Below, piece by piece: positions 1 through 7,536 of a stretch of 64,000 nt of DNA. Location of the stretch: the NCBI RefSeq assembly GCF_002197815.1, contig NZ_NIUB01000003.1, forward strand, positions 124,001 through 188,000, written 5' to 3'. The position numbers and the translations under genes are program-made. The DNA comes from Pseudomonas oleovorans subsp. oleovorans. Its GTDB lineage: Bacteria > Pseudomonadota > Gammaproteobacteria > Pseudomonadales > Pseudomonadaceae. The first letter of the stretch is position 1. Every line of letters begins with the position of its first letter. The notes under the pieces were generated by a model. It was given only the letters and a program-made list of their open reading frames with translations. It did no database searches and was not told the DNA's origin.

Positions 1-677
1 CTGTCGTAGACGAACACCCGCGGCCGTGTCGGTTGCTCACCGAGCTGCGCACTTACCGCCGCTACCCGCGCCTGCATGCCCTGTACCAGGGTCTCGGCAC
101 GATCCTCGACGGCGAAGATGCGCCCGAGATTGCGCAGGTCGGTATAGACATCGTCCAGGCTGGCGACGCGCTTGGGCATAACGTGCGCGCAGGACTCGCT
201 CAGCTCGTACACCGGGATGCCGAAGCGCGCCAGGCTGGCCGGGGTGACCTCGCCGCCGATGCGCATGCCGTAGTTCCAGCCGGCGAAGAAGAAGTCGGCG
301 TCGGCATCGAGCAGATTCTCCAGCGACGGATAGCGCGCGGCCAGTTCGGGCAGCCCATCGAGCTGCGCCTGCATGGCCGGCTCGACGGTCTTCCAGCCGC
401 TGATGCCGCTGTAGCCGACCATGCGCTGCCTCAGACCGAGGTCCAGGAGCATGGCGGTCAGGGTGATGTCGTGGCTGACCGCACGCTGCGGCGGTCGCTC
501 GATGGTCAGTTGGCGATCGCAGCTGGTGACGGTGGCGGCCCAGGCGGGGCTGGCCAGCGCCAGCAGGATCACGCCAATGAGTGTAGGAGCGAGCTTTGCT
601 CGCGAAGCTTCTGTCGTTCCCCAGGGTTCGCGAGCAGAGCTCGCTCCTACAGATGCAACCGTGCGTAAACGCTTCAT
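1..677 (-). CDS. ABC transporter periplasmic solute-binding protein, partial (BtuF/FecB type)
   Basis: The minus-strand reading frame starts at the ATG at 677-675 and is still open at the window edge, so the C-terminus is missing. The protein begins with a lysine/arginine n-region, then REP-derived residues, then a hydrophobic stretch ending LALASPAWA that looks like a signal peptidase site, then a mature domain typical of periplasmic metal-chelate binding proteins (PF01497 type: SHDITLTAMLLDLGLRQRMVGYSG). It would deliver a chelate, siderophore or corrinoid to an inner-membrane ABC permease, which is not visible and probably lies beyond the edge. Its start overlaps the stop of the upstream ATPase gene (TGATG), so the two are translationally coupled. 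A REP pair is inserted in frame inside the signal peptide coding region. The substrate is unknown; I recall a similar P. aeruginosa locus, PA2911-PA2914. Confidence 0.8.
   Translation of the reverse strand, partial: MKRLRTVASVGASSAREPWGTTEASRAKLAPTLIGVILLALASPAWAATVTSCDRQLTIERPPQRAVSHDITLTAMLLDLGLRQRMVGYSGISGWKTVEPAMQAQLDGLPELAARYPSLENLLDADADFFFAGWNYGMRIGGEVTPASLARFGIPVYELSESCAHVMPKRVASLDDVYTDLRNLGRIFAVEDRAETLVQGMQARVAAVSAQLGEQPTRPRVFVYD
583..650. repeat. REP pair (REPIN-like) inside the signal-peptide codons
   Basis: GTAGGAGCGAGC...GCTCGCGAA and the inverted TTCGCGAGC...GCTCGCTCCTAC face each other about 20 bp apart, the layout of a Pseudomonas REP doublet. Reverse-complement translation stays open and adds about 23 residues between MKRLRTVA and LIGVILLALASPAWA of the solute-binding protein. 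Confidence 0.85.
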
Positions 678-1447
678 CAAACAATCCAGGTAATGCGCGG
701 ATAACCCGCCAGTGGATGGGTATCGACCAGCGCCTGCAGGCCGAACACCTGCCGCAGCAACTCGGCGGTCAGCACCTCGGCAGGCGTGCCGATGGCCACC
801 AGACGGCCCTGGTCGAGCACGCAGAGGCGGTCGCAGAAGGCCGCCGCCAGGTTGAGGTCGTGGAAGCTGGCCAGTGTCGCCAGGCCCAGCGCCTTGATCT
901 GGCCCAGCAGTTCGAGCTGGTAGCGCGGATCGAGGTGGTTGGTCGGCTCGTCGAGGATCAGCACTTGCGGCTGCTGCACCAGGGCACGGGCGAGCAGAGC
1001 GCGCTGCTTCTCGCCACCCGAGAGGCAGGCGAAGGGCTGCTGCGCCAGGCCGCTCAAACCGACACGGGCCAGCGCCTCATCCACCAGGCGCCGATCCTCG
1101 GCATCGTCGCCATCGAACAGCCCCTTGTGCGGCGTACGGCCCATGGCCGCCACCTCGTGCACGCGCAGGCCGAAGTCCTGCGGAAATTCCTGCAGCACCA
1201 CGGCCACGCGCTGCGCACTCCAGCGCGGCGGGCGCTGCCACAGCGCCTCGCCGTCCAGCTTGACCTGGCCGGCGCTGGGCCGCTGGAAGCGATAGGCGCA
1301 GCGCAGCAGGCTGGTCTTGCCGCTGCCGTTGGGGCCGATCAGCCCCAGCAGCTCGCCATCGCCGACGTCCAGGTCGATGCCGTCGAGCAGCGGACGCTGG
1401 CCGTCGGGCGACCAGGCCAGCGCCTGAATACGCAAACGCGGAGTCAT
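677..1447 (-). CDS. Iron/corrinoid-type ABC transporter ATP-binding protein
   Basis: 256 aa, starting MTPRLRIQ. It carries Walker A GPNGSGKTS near residue 40, the ABC signature LSGGEKQRALLARAL, Walker B VLILDEPTNHLD and the switch histidine in ASFHDLNLAAAF. This is the FecE/BtuD/FepC class of ATPases that power metal-chelate importers. The ATG at 1447 overlaps the stop of the TonB receptor gene, and its own stop overlaps the start of the solute-binding protein gene, so receptor, ATPase and binding protein form a tightly coupled operon. A permease gene is not seen between them and is expected past the left edge. Likely controlled by the cobalamin riboswitch upstream of the receptor gene. Confidence 0.9.
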   Translation of the reverse strand: MTPRLRIQALAWSPDGQRPLLDGIDLDVGDGELLGLIGPNGSGKTSLLRCAYRFQRPSAGQVKLDGEALWQRPPRWSAQRVAVVLQEFPQDFGLRVHEVAAMGRTPHKGLFDGDDAEDRRLVDEALARVGLSGLAQQPFACLSGGEKQRALLARALVQQPQVLILDEPTNHLDPRYQLELLGQIKALGLATLASFHDLNLAAAFCDRLCVLDQGRLVAIGTPAEVLTAELLRQVFGLQALVDTHPLAGYPRITWIV

Positions 1448-3555
1448 CAGAAGCTGTAATCCGCGGTGACGAAGAACGAACGCGGCGCCCCCAGATACCA
1501 CTGCTCGCCGTCGCTGCTGGCGGTGGTGGCGTACTGGCGGTCGAACAGGTTGTTCAGCTCCAGGCCCAGGCGCACGTCCGGCAATGCCTGCCAGGCGACG
1601 TTGGCATCGACCACGGTGTAGCCAGGGACCTTGGCGGTGTTGGCCGTATCGGCATACCGCGCATCGACATAACGCGCGCCGATGCCGGCATCCACGCCGC
1701 CACCAAGCGCCTTGTTCAGCCACAGGTTGGCGGTGCGCTTGGGCACATCGGTCGGGCGCTTGCCGCTGCGGTCGCCACCACCTTCGATGAAGTCGTCGTA
1801 CTCGGCGCGCACCAAGGCGGCGTTGGCCGACACCTGCCAGCCCCGACCCAGCGCCAATTCCAGGGTGGCCTCCAGACCATCGGAAGACTGCTGGCCGATC
1901 TGCTCGGTGGGCGAGGTAGGGGTTTCGCGGCTGAGCAGCTTCTTTTTGACGATATGGTAGGCCGCCAGCGTCCACTCGCCCTGCCCGCCCCAGAACATCT
2001 GCTTGAGGCCGATTTCGCTCTGCCTGGCTTCGCTGAGGTCGAACTGCTGCTGAGTCGGGTTCAGGGTCAGCAGGTTGTTCACCCCCTCGGTGCTGGTGGC
2101 GTACTGACCGTACAGCGACAGCTCCGGGGTCAGCGCGAAGACCAGCCCGGCGCGCCAGTTGTCGCCACTCAGGCTACGGTCGGCGCTGCTGCCATCGATC
2201 AGGTTGTCGCGCTGCAGATGCACCTGATCCCGGCGCACCCCGGTGACCAGCGACAGGCGCTCGGTCAGCTGGGTGCGGTTCTCGGCGAACAGCGAGAACT
2301 GCCGCGCCAGGTTGCGCTCACGCGGGCCGTAGCCGAGCGGGTCGGTGCTCTGGTACTGACCGCCGCCGGAGCCGGCCAGCGGCACGCTGTCGCTGAAGCT
2401 GCTGGCGAAATCGTGCTGGCGGGCGAAGTGGATGCGGTTGTAATCCACACCGACCACCGTGCGGCTATCGAGGCCGAACAGGGCGTGATCGAGGGTGAAG
2501 GTCTGGCGGTCGCCGACCTGCTCCTGGGTGTGCTTGATCCGGTAGAACTCGCTGCGCTCGACCGTATCACCCGGCTGCCAGCGATAGGCCTCGGCATTGC
2601 GCCAGTAGCGCTGGGTCTTGATGTAGTAGAGCTGGTTGCTGGCGCTGAGCGCGTCGTTGATGCGCCAGTCCGTCACCAGGCGGGTGATCTGGTCGTTGTA
2701 GCGGATATCCGCGTCGGCGACGTTGTAATTGCGCTCGCGGATGCTCTCGCGGTACTTGCCGGCCACCAGCGGCGTGCCGAGATAACGCATCGGGCTCTGG
2801 TCGCCATGGTCGTGGGACAGGGTGAAGCTCAGGTCGTCATGGGCGTCCCAGCGCAGGGCGGCGCTGAGCGCCAGGCTGTCCGAATCACCGCGGTCGACCC
2901 AACCATTGCTGGCCTGCTGATTGATGTTGAAGCGGTAGCTCAGTTCGTCACTCAGCGAACCGCCGCTGTCCAGCGCAGCCTGACGGCGGTCGTCGCTGCC
3001 GTAGCCGAGGCGCAGCTGGTTGCGGATCTCGCCGGCGAAGGGCTTCTTCGGCACTACGTTGATCACCGCGCCGGTGGCGCCCTCACCATAGAGCACCGAA
3101 GCCGGGCCGCGCAGCACGTCGATGCGCGCTACAGACCAGGTGTCCACCGGGAAGGTCACGGTGCCGGCGCCGACGTACTGGCGGGTGCCATCGTACAGCT
3201 GCATGGTCGCCGAATGGCCAGTGAAGCCGCGCGCCGACAGCGCGGTGCCGCCATTGCCGGGCGAGCCGATGCTGCTGATACCCGGCGTGCGGGTCACGGC
3301 GTCCTGCACCGTCAGGTTGTTGCGCCCGCGTACCTCGGCGCCGCTCAGGCTGCTGGTGCTGGCCGGCGTTTGCAGGGCCGAAAGCTCCAGGCGCGAGCCG
3401 GACGTAGTAGGTGTATGCAGATCGCTCTCGCCTTCCTCGGCAGCATGCGCCTGGACGGTGACGGCAGGGAGATCGACAGGAGATTCGCTGGCCATGGCCA
3501 CACCGCCAAGCAGCAGCGCGAATGGCAGGGAGCAGAGGCGTAGAAGGTGCTGCAC
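1447..3555 (-). CDS. TonB-dependent outer-membrane receptor
   Basis: 702 aa from a GTG start at 3555 (MQHLLRLCSLPFALLLGGVAMA is a clear signal peptide; no ATG lies close). The mature part has a plug domain (LTVQDAVTRTPGISS, then RIDVLRGPASVLYGEGATGAVINVV) and a beta-barrel ending in an aromatic residue, ADYSF. It resembles FecA/FhuE-type siderophore receptors more than short BtuB. It is the first gene of a receptor-ATPase-binding protein operon. Upstream lie a cobalamin riboswitch (3902-4070) and a 33-bp AT-rich palindrome resembling a Zur operator (3660-3692), so expression may answer to both B12 and zinc. Substrate candidates are a cobalt or zinc chelate, a zincophore or a corrinoid; the sequence does not decide. 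Confidence 0.9.
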   Translation of the reverse strand: MQHLLRLCSLPFALLLGGVAMASESPVDLPAVTVQAHAAEEGESDLHTPTTSGSRLELSALQTPASTSSLSGAEVRGRNNLTVQDAVTRTPGISSIGSPGNGGTALSARGFTGHSATMQLYDGTRQYVGAGTVTFPVDTWSVARIDVLRGPASVLYGEGATGAVINVVPKKPFAGEIRNQLRLGYGSDDRRQAALDSGGSLSDELSYRFNINQQASNGWVDRGDSDSLALSAALRWDAHDDLSFTLSHDHGDQSPMRYLGTPLVAGKYRESIRERNYNVADADIRYNDQITRLVTDWRINDALSASNQLYYIKTQRYWRNAEAYRWQPGDTVERSEFYRIKHTQEQVGDRQTFTLDHALFGLDSRTVVGVDYNRIHFARQHDFASSFSDSVPLAGSGGGQYQSTDPLGYGPRERNLARQFSLFAENRTQLTERLSLVTGVRRDQVHLQRDNLIDGSSADRSLSGDNWRAGLVFALTPELSLYGQYATSTEGVNNLLTLNPTQQQFDLSEARQSEIGLKQMFWGGQGEWTLAAYHIVKKKLLSRETPTSPTEQIGQQSSDGLEATLELALGRGWQVSANAALVRAEYDDFIEGGGDRSGKRPTDVPKRTANLWLNKALGGGVDAGIGARYVDARYADTANTAKVPGYTVVDANVAWQALPDVRLGLELNNLFDRQYATTASSDGEQWYLGAPRSFFVTADYSF

Positions 3556-3659
3556 GTGAGTGATTCCGGATCTTCCAGGAGAGTCGTCAGGACGCTCCAG
3601 GCTCCGGGTGTGCGAGTTGAAGGCGGCCAGCCTTGACGCTTCGCAGTCAGTGCCTGAGG

Positions 3660-3692
3660 CGATAATGTTATTGTTATAACATAACATTATCG
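3660..3692. promoter_or_regulatory. AT-rich palindrome resembling a Zur operator
   Basis: Perfect 12-bp inverted arms (CGATAATGTTAT / ATAACATTATCG) flank a 9-nt centre. Inside, GTTATAACATAAC (3673-3685) differs at one base from the Zur consensus I remember (GTTATANTATAAC). It lies about 105 bp upstream of the TonB receptor start, between it and the riboswitch, in otherwise GC-rich DNA. There is no T-run, so it does not look like a terminator. The rest of the 3556-3901 leader shows no other gene. Confidence 0.6.
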
Positions 3693-3901
3693 TTTTTCGC
3701 AGGTAGCCCGAGACGGGCTCACGCCCTTCGTTCAGGCATGCAGAAGAGAGGTTCTTGTAGCGGAAATGGCGCGCCATATTGCTTCCATCGCAAAGAGAAA
3801 AGGCACGGCAATCCGATGGAAATGCGCAACAGCAGACAGGGGCACGGCGGCGCCATACTGGAGTCAACGCCCGCCCACCGCGGGTTGCCAGACACAAACG
3901 A

Positions 3902-4070
3902 CTCCAGGCCGGTCTCCGGGCTTGCGAGGGTCATGAACGCATCGCCTTCCCATGCGCGTGGCGCACAGTGGCGTATCGATGCGGTCGCTCGCTTACCGTT
4001 GCGGGGGCAGCGTCGGACTTCAACCGACTTCCCGTTTCACCTCACGCGCGGCGGCGTGAGACACCTGAAG
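3902..4070 (-). promoter_or_regulatory. Cobalamin riboswitch upstream of the TonB receptor
   Basis: Read on the minus strand, it has the conserved aptamer blocks in order: CAGGTG at the 5' end, AAACGGGAA, GCTGCCCCCGCAACGGTAAG, the B12 box GCCACTG, GGGAAGGCGATG, and AAGCCCGGAGACCGGCCTGG at the 3' end. The outer stem pairs CTTCAGG with CCTGGAG. It points to the receptor operon (start 3555), so import should be turned down when adenosylcobalamin is abundant. Confidence 0.92.
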
Positions 4071-4185
4071 CGGGGCGGATATGACCACCCGCACCCGCTC
4101 AAGTCAAGGCGCGGGGGCAATTGTGGGAGGTGCTTTAGCGGCGATTGCTCGTAGCCTGGATTGGCCGCAGGCGTAATCCGAGTTG

Positions 4186-4884
4186 CTAATTGTTGCCCTG
4201 CTCATCGATACGCAACTCCGGCAGCGCCCTGCCCGCTACCAGGCGCTCATCGACCAGACGAATCACCGCCGCCTCGTCCTGGATGCCGTACCACTCGCCC
4301 TGTGGATATAGACTCGCGGTGGGGCCCAGGTCGCAGGGGAACTGGCACTGGCTGCGGGTGATATGCACACCGCCCTCGCACTCCAGCTTGCCTGCTGCCT
4401 TGAGCCGTTGGCGCAGGGTTTTCCACAGGCCCAACGCACCCTTGCGCGTGCAGCGCGGGCCATTGCACAGCAGCAGGCGTTGGGCGTGTGGCGGGATCTG
4501 CGACCAGGCGTGGTGCGCAGGCACGGGCGGCACGTCACTGCAGGGCAGATGCGCCTGACGATGCGCCAGCAGTGCGCTCAGGCCATCGAGCCAGGCATCT
4601 TCCATGGCGCTGCAAACCACGAATACCTCGCTCCCGTTACCGCGTTCGGCGATGCACTCGCGCAGCCAGTCGCGGTGCGCGGCATCGGCGCGTGGCTCCA
4701 GATCGACCACCAGCAACGGGCGTGGCGCCTCATCGATGGCCTGCCAGAAGCCATCCTGCTCGCTGTCATGCAGATGCGCCTCGCCGAGCAACGCTTCAAT
4801 GCGCTGCTGCAGACGCTCGGACGATGCACCACGCCCCAGGCCGGGGCCGATGAACAGGATGCGCGCGTAAGGGGCTTGGCTCAT
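4186..4884 (-). CDS. Thioredoxin-like 2Fe-2S ferredoxin domain protein of the cobalamin locus
   Basis: 232 aa from the ATG at 4884 (MSQAPYARILFIGPG). The N-terminal half begins ILFIGPGLGRG and contains LLVVDLEP, which could be a degenerate CbiX/chelatase-like fold. The C-terminal half is a thioredoxin-like ferredoxin domain with four cysteines, LLCNGPRCTRKG and SQCQFPCDLGP, suited to a 2Fe-2S cluster. It lies downstream of cobL-cobK on the same strand, the position of PA2910 in P. aeruginosa as I remember it. A redox role in corrin synthesis or cobalt handling is plausible but only inferred from context. REP elements and a duplicated cobK tail separate it from cobK. Confidence 0.75.
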   Translation of the reverse strand: MSQAPYARILFIGPGLGRGASSERLQQRIEALLGEAHLHDSEQDGFWQAIDEAPRPLLVVDLEPRADAAHRDWLRECIAERGNGSEVFVVCSAMEDAWLDGLSALLAHRQAHLPCSDVPPVPAHHAWSQIPPHAQRLLLCNGPRCTRKGALGLWKTLRQRLKAAGKLECEGGVHITRSQCQFPCDLGPTASLYPQGEWYGIQDEAAVIRLVDERLVAGRALPELRIDEQGNN

Positions 4885-4929
4885 GACAGTCTCCAAAAGG
4901 GCCGGCAGTCTAGCAGCGCAACGGCAAGC

Positions 4930-4982
4930 GTAGGGCGGCTGCAACCCGCCAGATCGGCAGTGGCGGGTTTCACCCGCCCTAC
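4930..4982. repeat. REP doublet (GTAGGGCGG type)
   Basis: GTAGGGCGGCTGCAACCCGCC is followed by inverted GGCGGGTTTCACCCGCCCTAC. Its right end supplies the TAG stop of the cobK tail remnant. Confidence 0.85.
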
Positions 4983-5062
4983 AGAAGCAGCGCTTCGCCC
5001 CAGGCATCCAACTCAGTGAACTCGCGCGTCACCACTGGCAATGGCAGGCGGCGTTGCGTCAA
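4979..5062 (-). pseudogene. Duplicated 3' tail of cobK
   Basis: On the minus strand this segment encodes RRLPLPVVTREFTELDAWGEALLL and then TAG, closely matching the real CobK C-terminus [24 protein letters not shown]. It has no start and lies between two REP elements just downstream of the intact gene. It may be the ancestral cobK end displaced when a second copy was created by REP-mediated recombination, or a tandem duplication that has since diverged. Confidence 0.8.
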
Positions 5063-5064
5063 GC

Positions 5065-5089
5065 GTAGGGCGGGTTTCACCCGCCCGAC
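5065..5089. repeat. Single REP at the end of cobK
   Basis: GTAGGGCGGGTTTCACCCGCCCGAC forms a short hairpin. The cobK stop codon (TGA at 5079-5077) lies inside it, so the last codons of cobK are REP-derived. Confidence 0.8.
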
Positions 5090-5805
5090 AAGGACAGCGC
5101 CTCGTAGAGAGCGTCCAACTCCGCGAAATCACGCGTTACCACCGGCAACTGCGGGCGACGCAACAGCAAAACCGGCAATCCAAGCTCACGGGCGACCTGC
5201 AGCTTGGGTTCGGTGGAGGCGCTGCCGCTGTTCTTGCTCACCAGCACGTCGCAGCGGATACGGGCGAACAGCGCGCGCTCCTCATCCAGCGAGAACGGCC
5301 CACGTGCGCCGATCACTTCTGCGCGCGGCGGCGCCGGCTCGGCCTGCAGGCAGCGTACCGTCCAGTGCTGGTGTTCGGGTATTTCATGCAGATGCGCCAG
5401 CGGCTCACGCCCGGAGGTGAAAAACGGCCGCTCGAAAGGCGCCAGTGCACGGGTCAGTTCATCCCAGCCTTCCACCTCGCGCCAGTCGTCACCCGCGCCG
5501 GGTTGCCAGCCAGGGCGACGCAATGCCCAGCAGGGCACGCCCGCCAGTTCTGCAGCGCGGGCCGCGTTATGGCTGATCTGCGCCGCATAGGGGTGGGTCA
5601 GATCCAGCAGCAGCTCGATGCCTTCGCTGGCGGTAAAGGCGGCCAGGCCATCGGCACCGCCAAAGCCGCCGACGCGCACGCGGCAGGCCAGGTCATCCGG
5701 CACCCGGCCAAGGCCGGCCAGGCTGTAGATGGTTTCCGGCCCCAGTCGACGCGCCAGACGCAGCGCCTCGGTGGTGCCACCGAGCAACAGGATACGCGCC
5801 GTCAC
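5077..5805 (-). CDS. cobK: Precorrin-6A reductase
   Basis: 242 aa, starting [22 protein letters not shown], the Rossmann-like start of the CobK/CbiJ family. [21 protein letters not shown] and [33 protein letters not shown] are family-typical; the second is the C-terminal NADPH/substrate region. It reduces the macrocycle of precorrin-6A to precorrin-6B. The start overlaps the end of cobL (ATGA-type), so the two are coupled; in P. aeruginosa I remember cbiD lying between them, and it is absent here. The last residues (SLSGG) and the stop come from a REP element, and a second copy of the C-terminal codons lies just downstream. Confidence 0.93.
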   Translation of the reverse strand: MTARILLLGGTTEALRLARRLGPETIYSLAGLGRVPDDLACRVRVGGFGGADGLAAFTASEGIELLLDLTHPYAAQISHNAARAAELAGVPCWALRRPGWQPGAGDDWREVEGWDELTRALAPFERPFFTSGREPLAHLHEIPEHQHWTVRCLQAEPAPPRAEVIGARGPFSLDEERALFARIRCDVLVSKNSGSASTEPKLQVARELGLPVLLLRRPQLPVVTRDFAELDALYEALSLSGG

Positions 5806-7004
5806 GATTTATAGGCCGCCAGCAGGGTGATCGGCAGCGCCGCGCGCCAGGTGTCGAAGCCGCCCAGCGGCTGCGCCTGGGCCACGGTAAGACGCAGCAG
5901 CTCACCGCCATTCTGTTCGCGGAAGGCGACCAGCGCTGCCTCGCTCTGAATGGTCACGGCATTGGCCAACAGACGCCCGCCGGACTTGAGCGCGTCCCAG
6001 CAGGCGTCCAGCACGCCGGGCACGGTGACGCCACCGCCGATAAAGATCGCCTCCGGCGCGGGCAGTCCATCCAGCGCCTCAGGCGCGTGCCCGGCGACCA
6101 GTTGCAGGCCGGGTACGCCGAGCGTGTCGCGGTTATGGCGGATATGTTCCTGGCGCCCCTCGTTGGCTTCGATGGCGATGGCCCGGCAGGCCGGGTGTGC
6201 GCGCATCCACTCGATGCCGATGGAGCCACAACCGGCACCGACATCCCACAGCAGCTCGCCGGGTAGCGGGGCCAGGCGCGCCAGGGTGACCGCGCGCACG
6301 TCGCGCTTGGTCAGTTGGCCGTCGTGGCGGTAGGCCTCGTCCGGCAGGCCGCAAGTTGGTGGCAACAGTTGCGCCCCGGCATCAGCCAGGCACTCCACCG
6401 CCAGCAGGTTGAGGTCGGCGCCACGCGGAAGGTTCCAGCTCGCGGCCAGGCCATCGATACGGCGCTCGTTGGGGCCGCCAAGGTGCTCCAGCAGATTCAG
6501 GCGGCTGGCGCCGAAACCGCGCGCACGCAGCGCTTCGGCAACCAGCGCAGGCGTATCGCCATCGGCGCTCAATACCAGCAGGCGCGTACCGGGATACAAC
6601 CGGGCGTTGAGCGTGGTCAGCGGCCGGCCGACCAAGGAGACCACCTCCACCTCCTGCAGCGGCCAGCCCAGACGCGCCGCTGCCAGCGACACCGAGGACG
6701 GCGCCGGCAAAACCTGCAGTTCGTCGACCGGCACCTGGCGCGCCAGGCTGGCACCAACGCCATAGAACATCGGATCACCGCTGGCCAGCACGCACACCGC
6801 CTCGCCACGCCGGGCCAGCAGCGGTTGCAGATCGAAGGGGCTCGGCCAGGTTTCCCGCTCGCCCGTGATGCACGGTGGCAACAGCGCCAGCTGGCGCGGT
6901 GCACCGACAATACGCGTGGCCGCCAACAGTGCGCGGCGCGCGGCCTTGCCCAGGCCGGGATAGCCGTCTTCGCCGATGCCAACCAGGGTCAACCAGGGTT
7001 TCAT
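5802..7004 (-). CDS. cobL: Precorrin-6B C5,15-methyltransferase (decarboxylating)
   Basis: 400 aa from the ATG at 7004 ([14 protein letters not shown]); a GTG at 7019 is a possible longer start. The N-terminal half is a tetrapyrrole methylase of CbiE type ([28 protein letters not shown]). The C-terminal half is CbiT with the SAM motif [17 protein letters not shown] near residue 250. Together they add methyl groups at C5 and C15 and remove the C12 acetate carboxyl. It is the first gene of the minus-strand cobL-cobK-ferredoxin group and is divergent from cobG. Confidence 0.95.
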   Translation of the reverse strand: MKPWLTLVGIGEDGYPGLGKAARRALLAATRIVGAPRQLALLPPCITGERETWPSPFDLQPLLARRGEAVCVLASGDPMFYGVGASLARQVPVDELQVLPAPSSVSLAAARLGWPLQEVEVVSLVGRPLTTLNARLYPGTRLLVLSADGDTPALVAEALRARGFGASRLNLLEHLGGPNERRIDGLAASWNLPRGADLNLLAVECLADAGAQLLPPTCGLPDEAYRHDGQLTKRDVRAVTLARLAPLPGELLWDVGAGCGSIGIEWMRAHPACRAIAIEANEGRQEHIRHNRDTLGVPGLQLVAGHAPEALDGLPAPEAIFIGGGVTVPGVLDACWDALKSGGRLLANAVTIQSEAALVAFREQNGGELLRLTVAQAQPLGGFDTWRAALPITLLAAYKS

Positions 7005-7116
7005 CCAATGTCCTCGCACAGGCCCGACGGAGCGCCTGTCCGCGCTCGGGGCAAAGCGGGCATAATAGCGCCTTCGTCGGTGCCCTTGAGTCGATACGAC
7101 TCAGTAAAGGGCCTAA

Positions 7117-7227
7117 GGAAACTCTGAAATAGTCGTTATTCCCGCGCAGGCGGGAATCCATAATCTCAGTACTACCTGGGCTCCCGCCTTCGCGGGAGTG
7201 ACGGTAAATGGTCATTTCAGAGTTTCC
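7117..7227. mobile_element. MITE-like element 1 inside the riboswitch
   Basis: 111 bp bounded by perfect inverted ends GGAAACTCTGAAAT / ATTTCAGAGTTTCC, with internal facing arms TTCCCGCGCAGGCGGGAA and CTCCCGCCTTCGCGGGAG. There is no coding capacity. A flanking duplication is at best imperfect (CCTAA / CCAA). Confidence 0.8.
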
Positions 7228-7306
7228 CCAAGAGGGAACACGGTAAAACCGTGGCTGCCCCCGCAACTGTAAACAGCGAGTCCTACGCAATCGGCCACTG
7301 GAAACA

Positions 7307-7442
7307 GGCCGCTGAAAAACGTAAGCGAGGCAGGCAAGACAAGGCAAAAACGACCGAAAAAGCGCAGTTTACGTGTTGTAAATGAGCATTTTGAGGCCGT
7401 TTTTAACGCCGTATTGCCAACGCAGATAGTTTTTCAACGGCC
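7307..7442. mobile_element. MITE-like element 2 inside the riboswitch
   Basis: About 136 bp with inverted ends GGCCGCTGAAAAAC and GTTTTTCAACGGCC (one mismatch). The outer ACAGG/CCTGT also pair, so the exact boundary is uncertain. It sits in the loop between the B12 box and CCGGGAAGG, a variable arm of the aptamer. No coding capacity. Confidence 0.75.
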
Positions 7443-7536
7443 TGTACCGGGAAGGCGCAGCGGATCAAGACCTGTCAGCCAGGAGACCTGCCGACGAACG
7501 CTGGTCGCGAGTGCCAACATCGGGCGGGGTGTACCG

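Larger units (their letters stand above)
7073..7498 (+). promoter_or_regulatory. Cobalamin riboswitch interrupted by two MITE-like insertions
   Basis: Outer stem TTCGTCGG (7073-7080) pairs exactly with CCGACGAA (7491-7498). Between them, in order, are GGTGCCC, TAAAGGGCCTAA, AAGAGGGAACACGG, GGCTGCCCCCGCAACTGTAA, the B12 box GGCCACTGG, CCGGGAAGG and GCCAGGAGACCTGCC. The aptamer spans 426 nt instead of about 170-200 because a 111-bp element sits before AGGGAAC and a roughly 136-bp element sits in the variable arm after the B12 box. It points to cobG-cobH-cobI-cobJ. Confidence 0.9.

Noticed and set aside
1954..3543. 529-aa plus-strand open frame
   Set aside because: Antisense to the TonB receptor gene, which has full family features.
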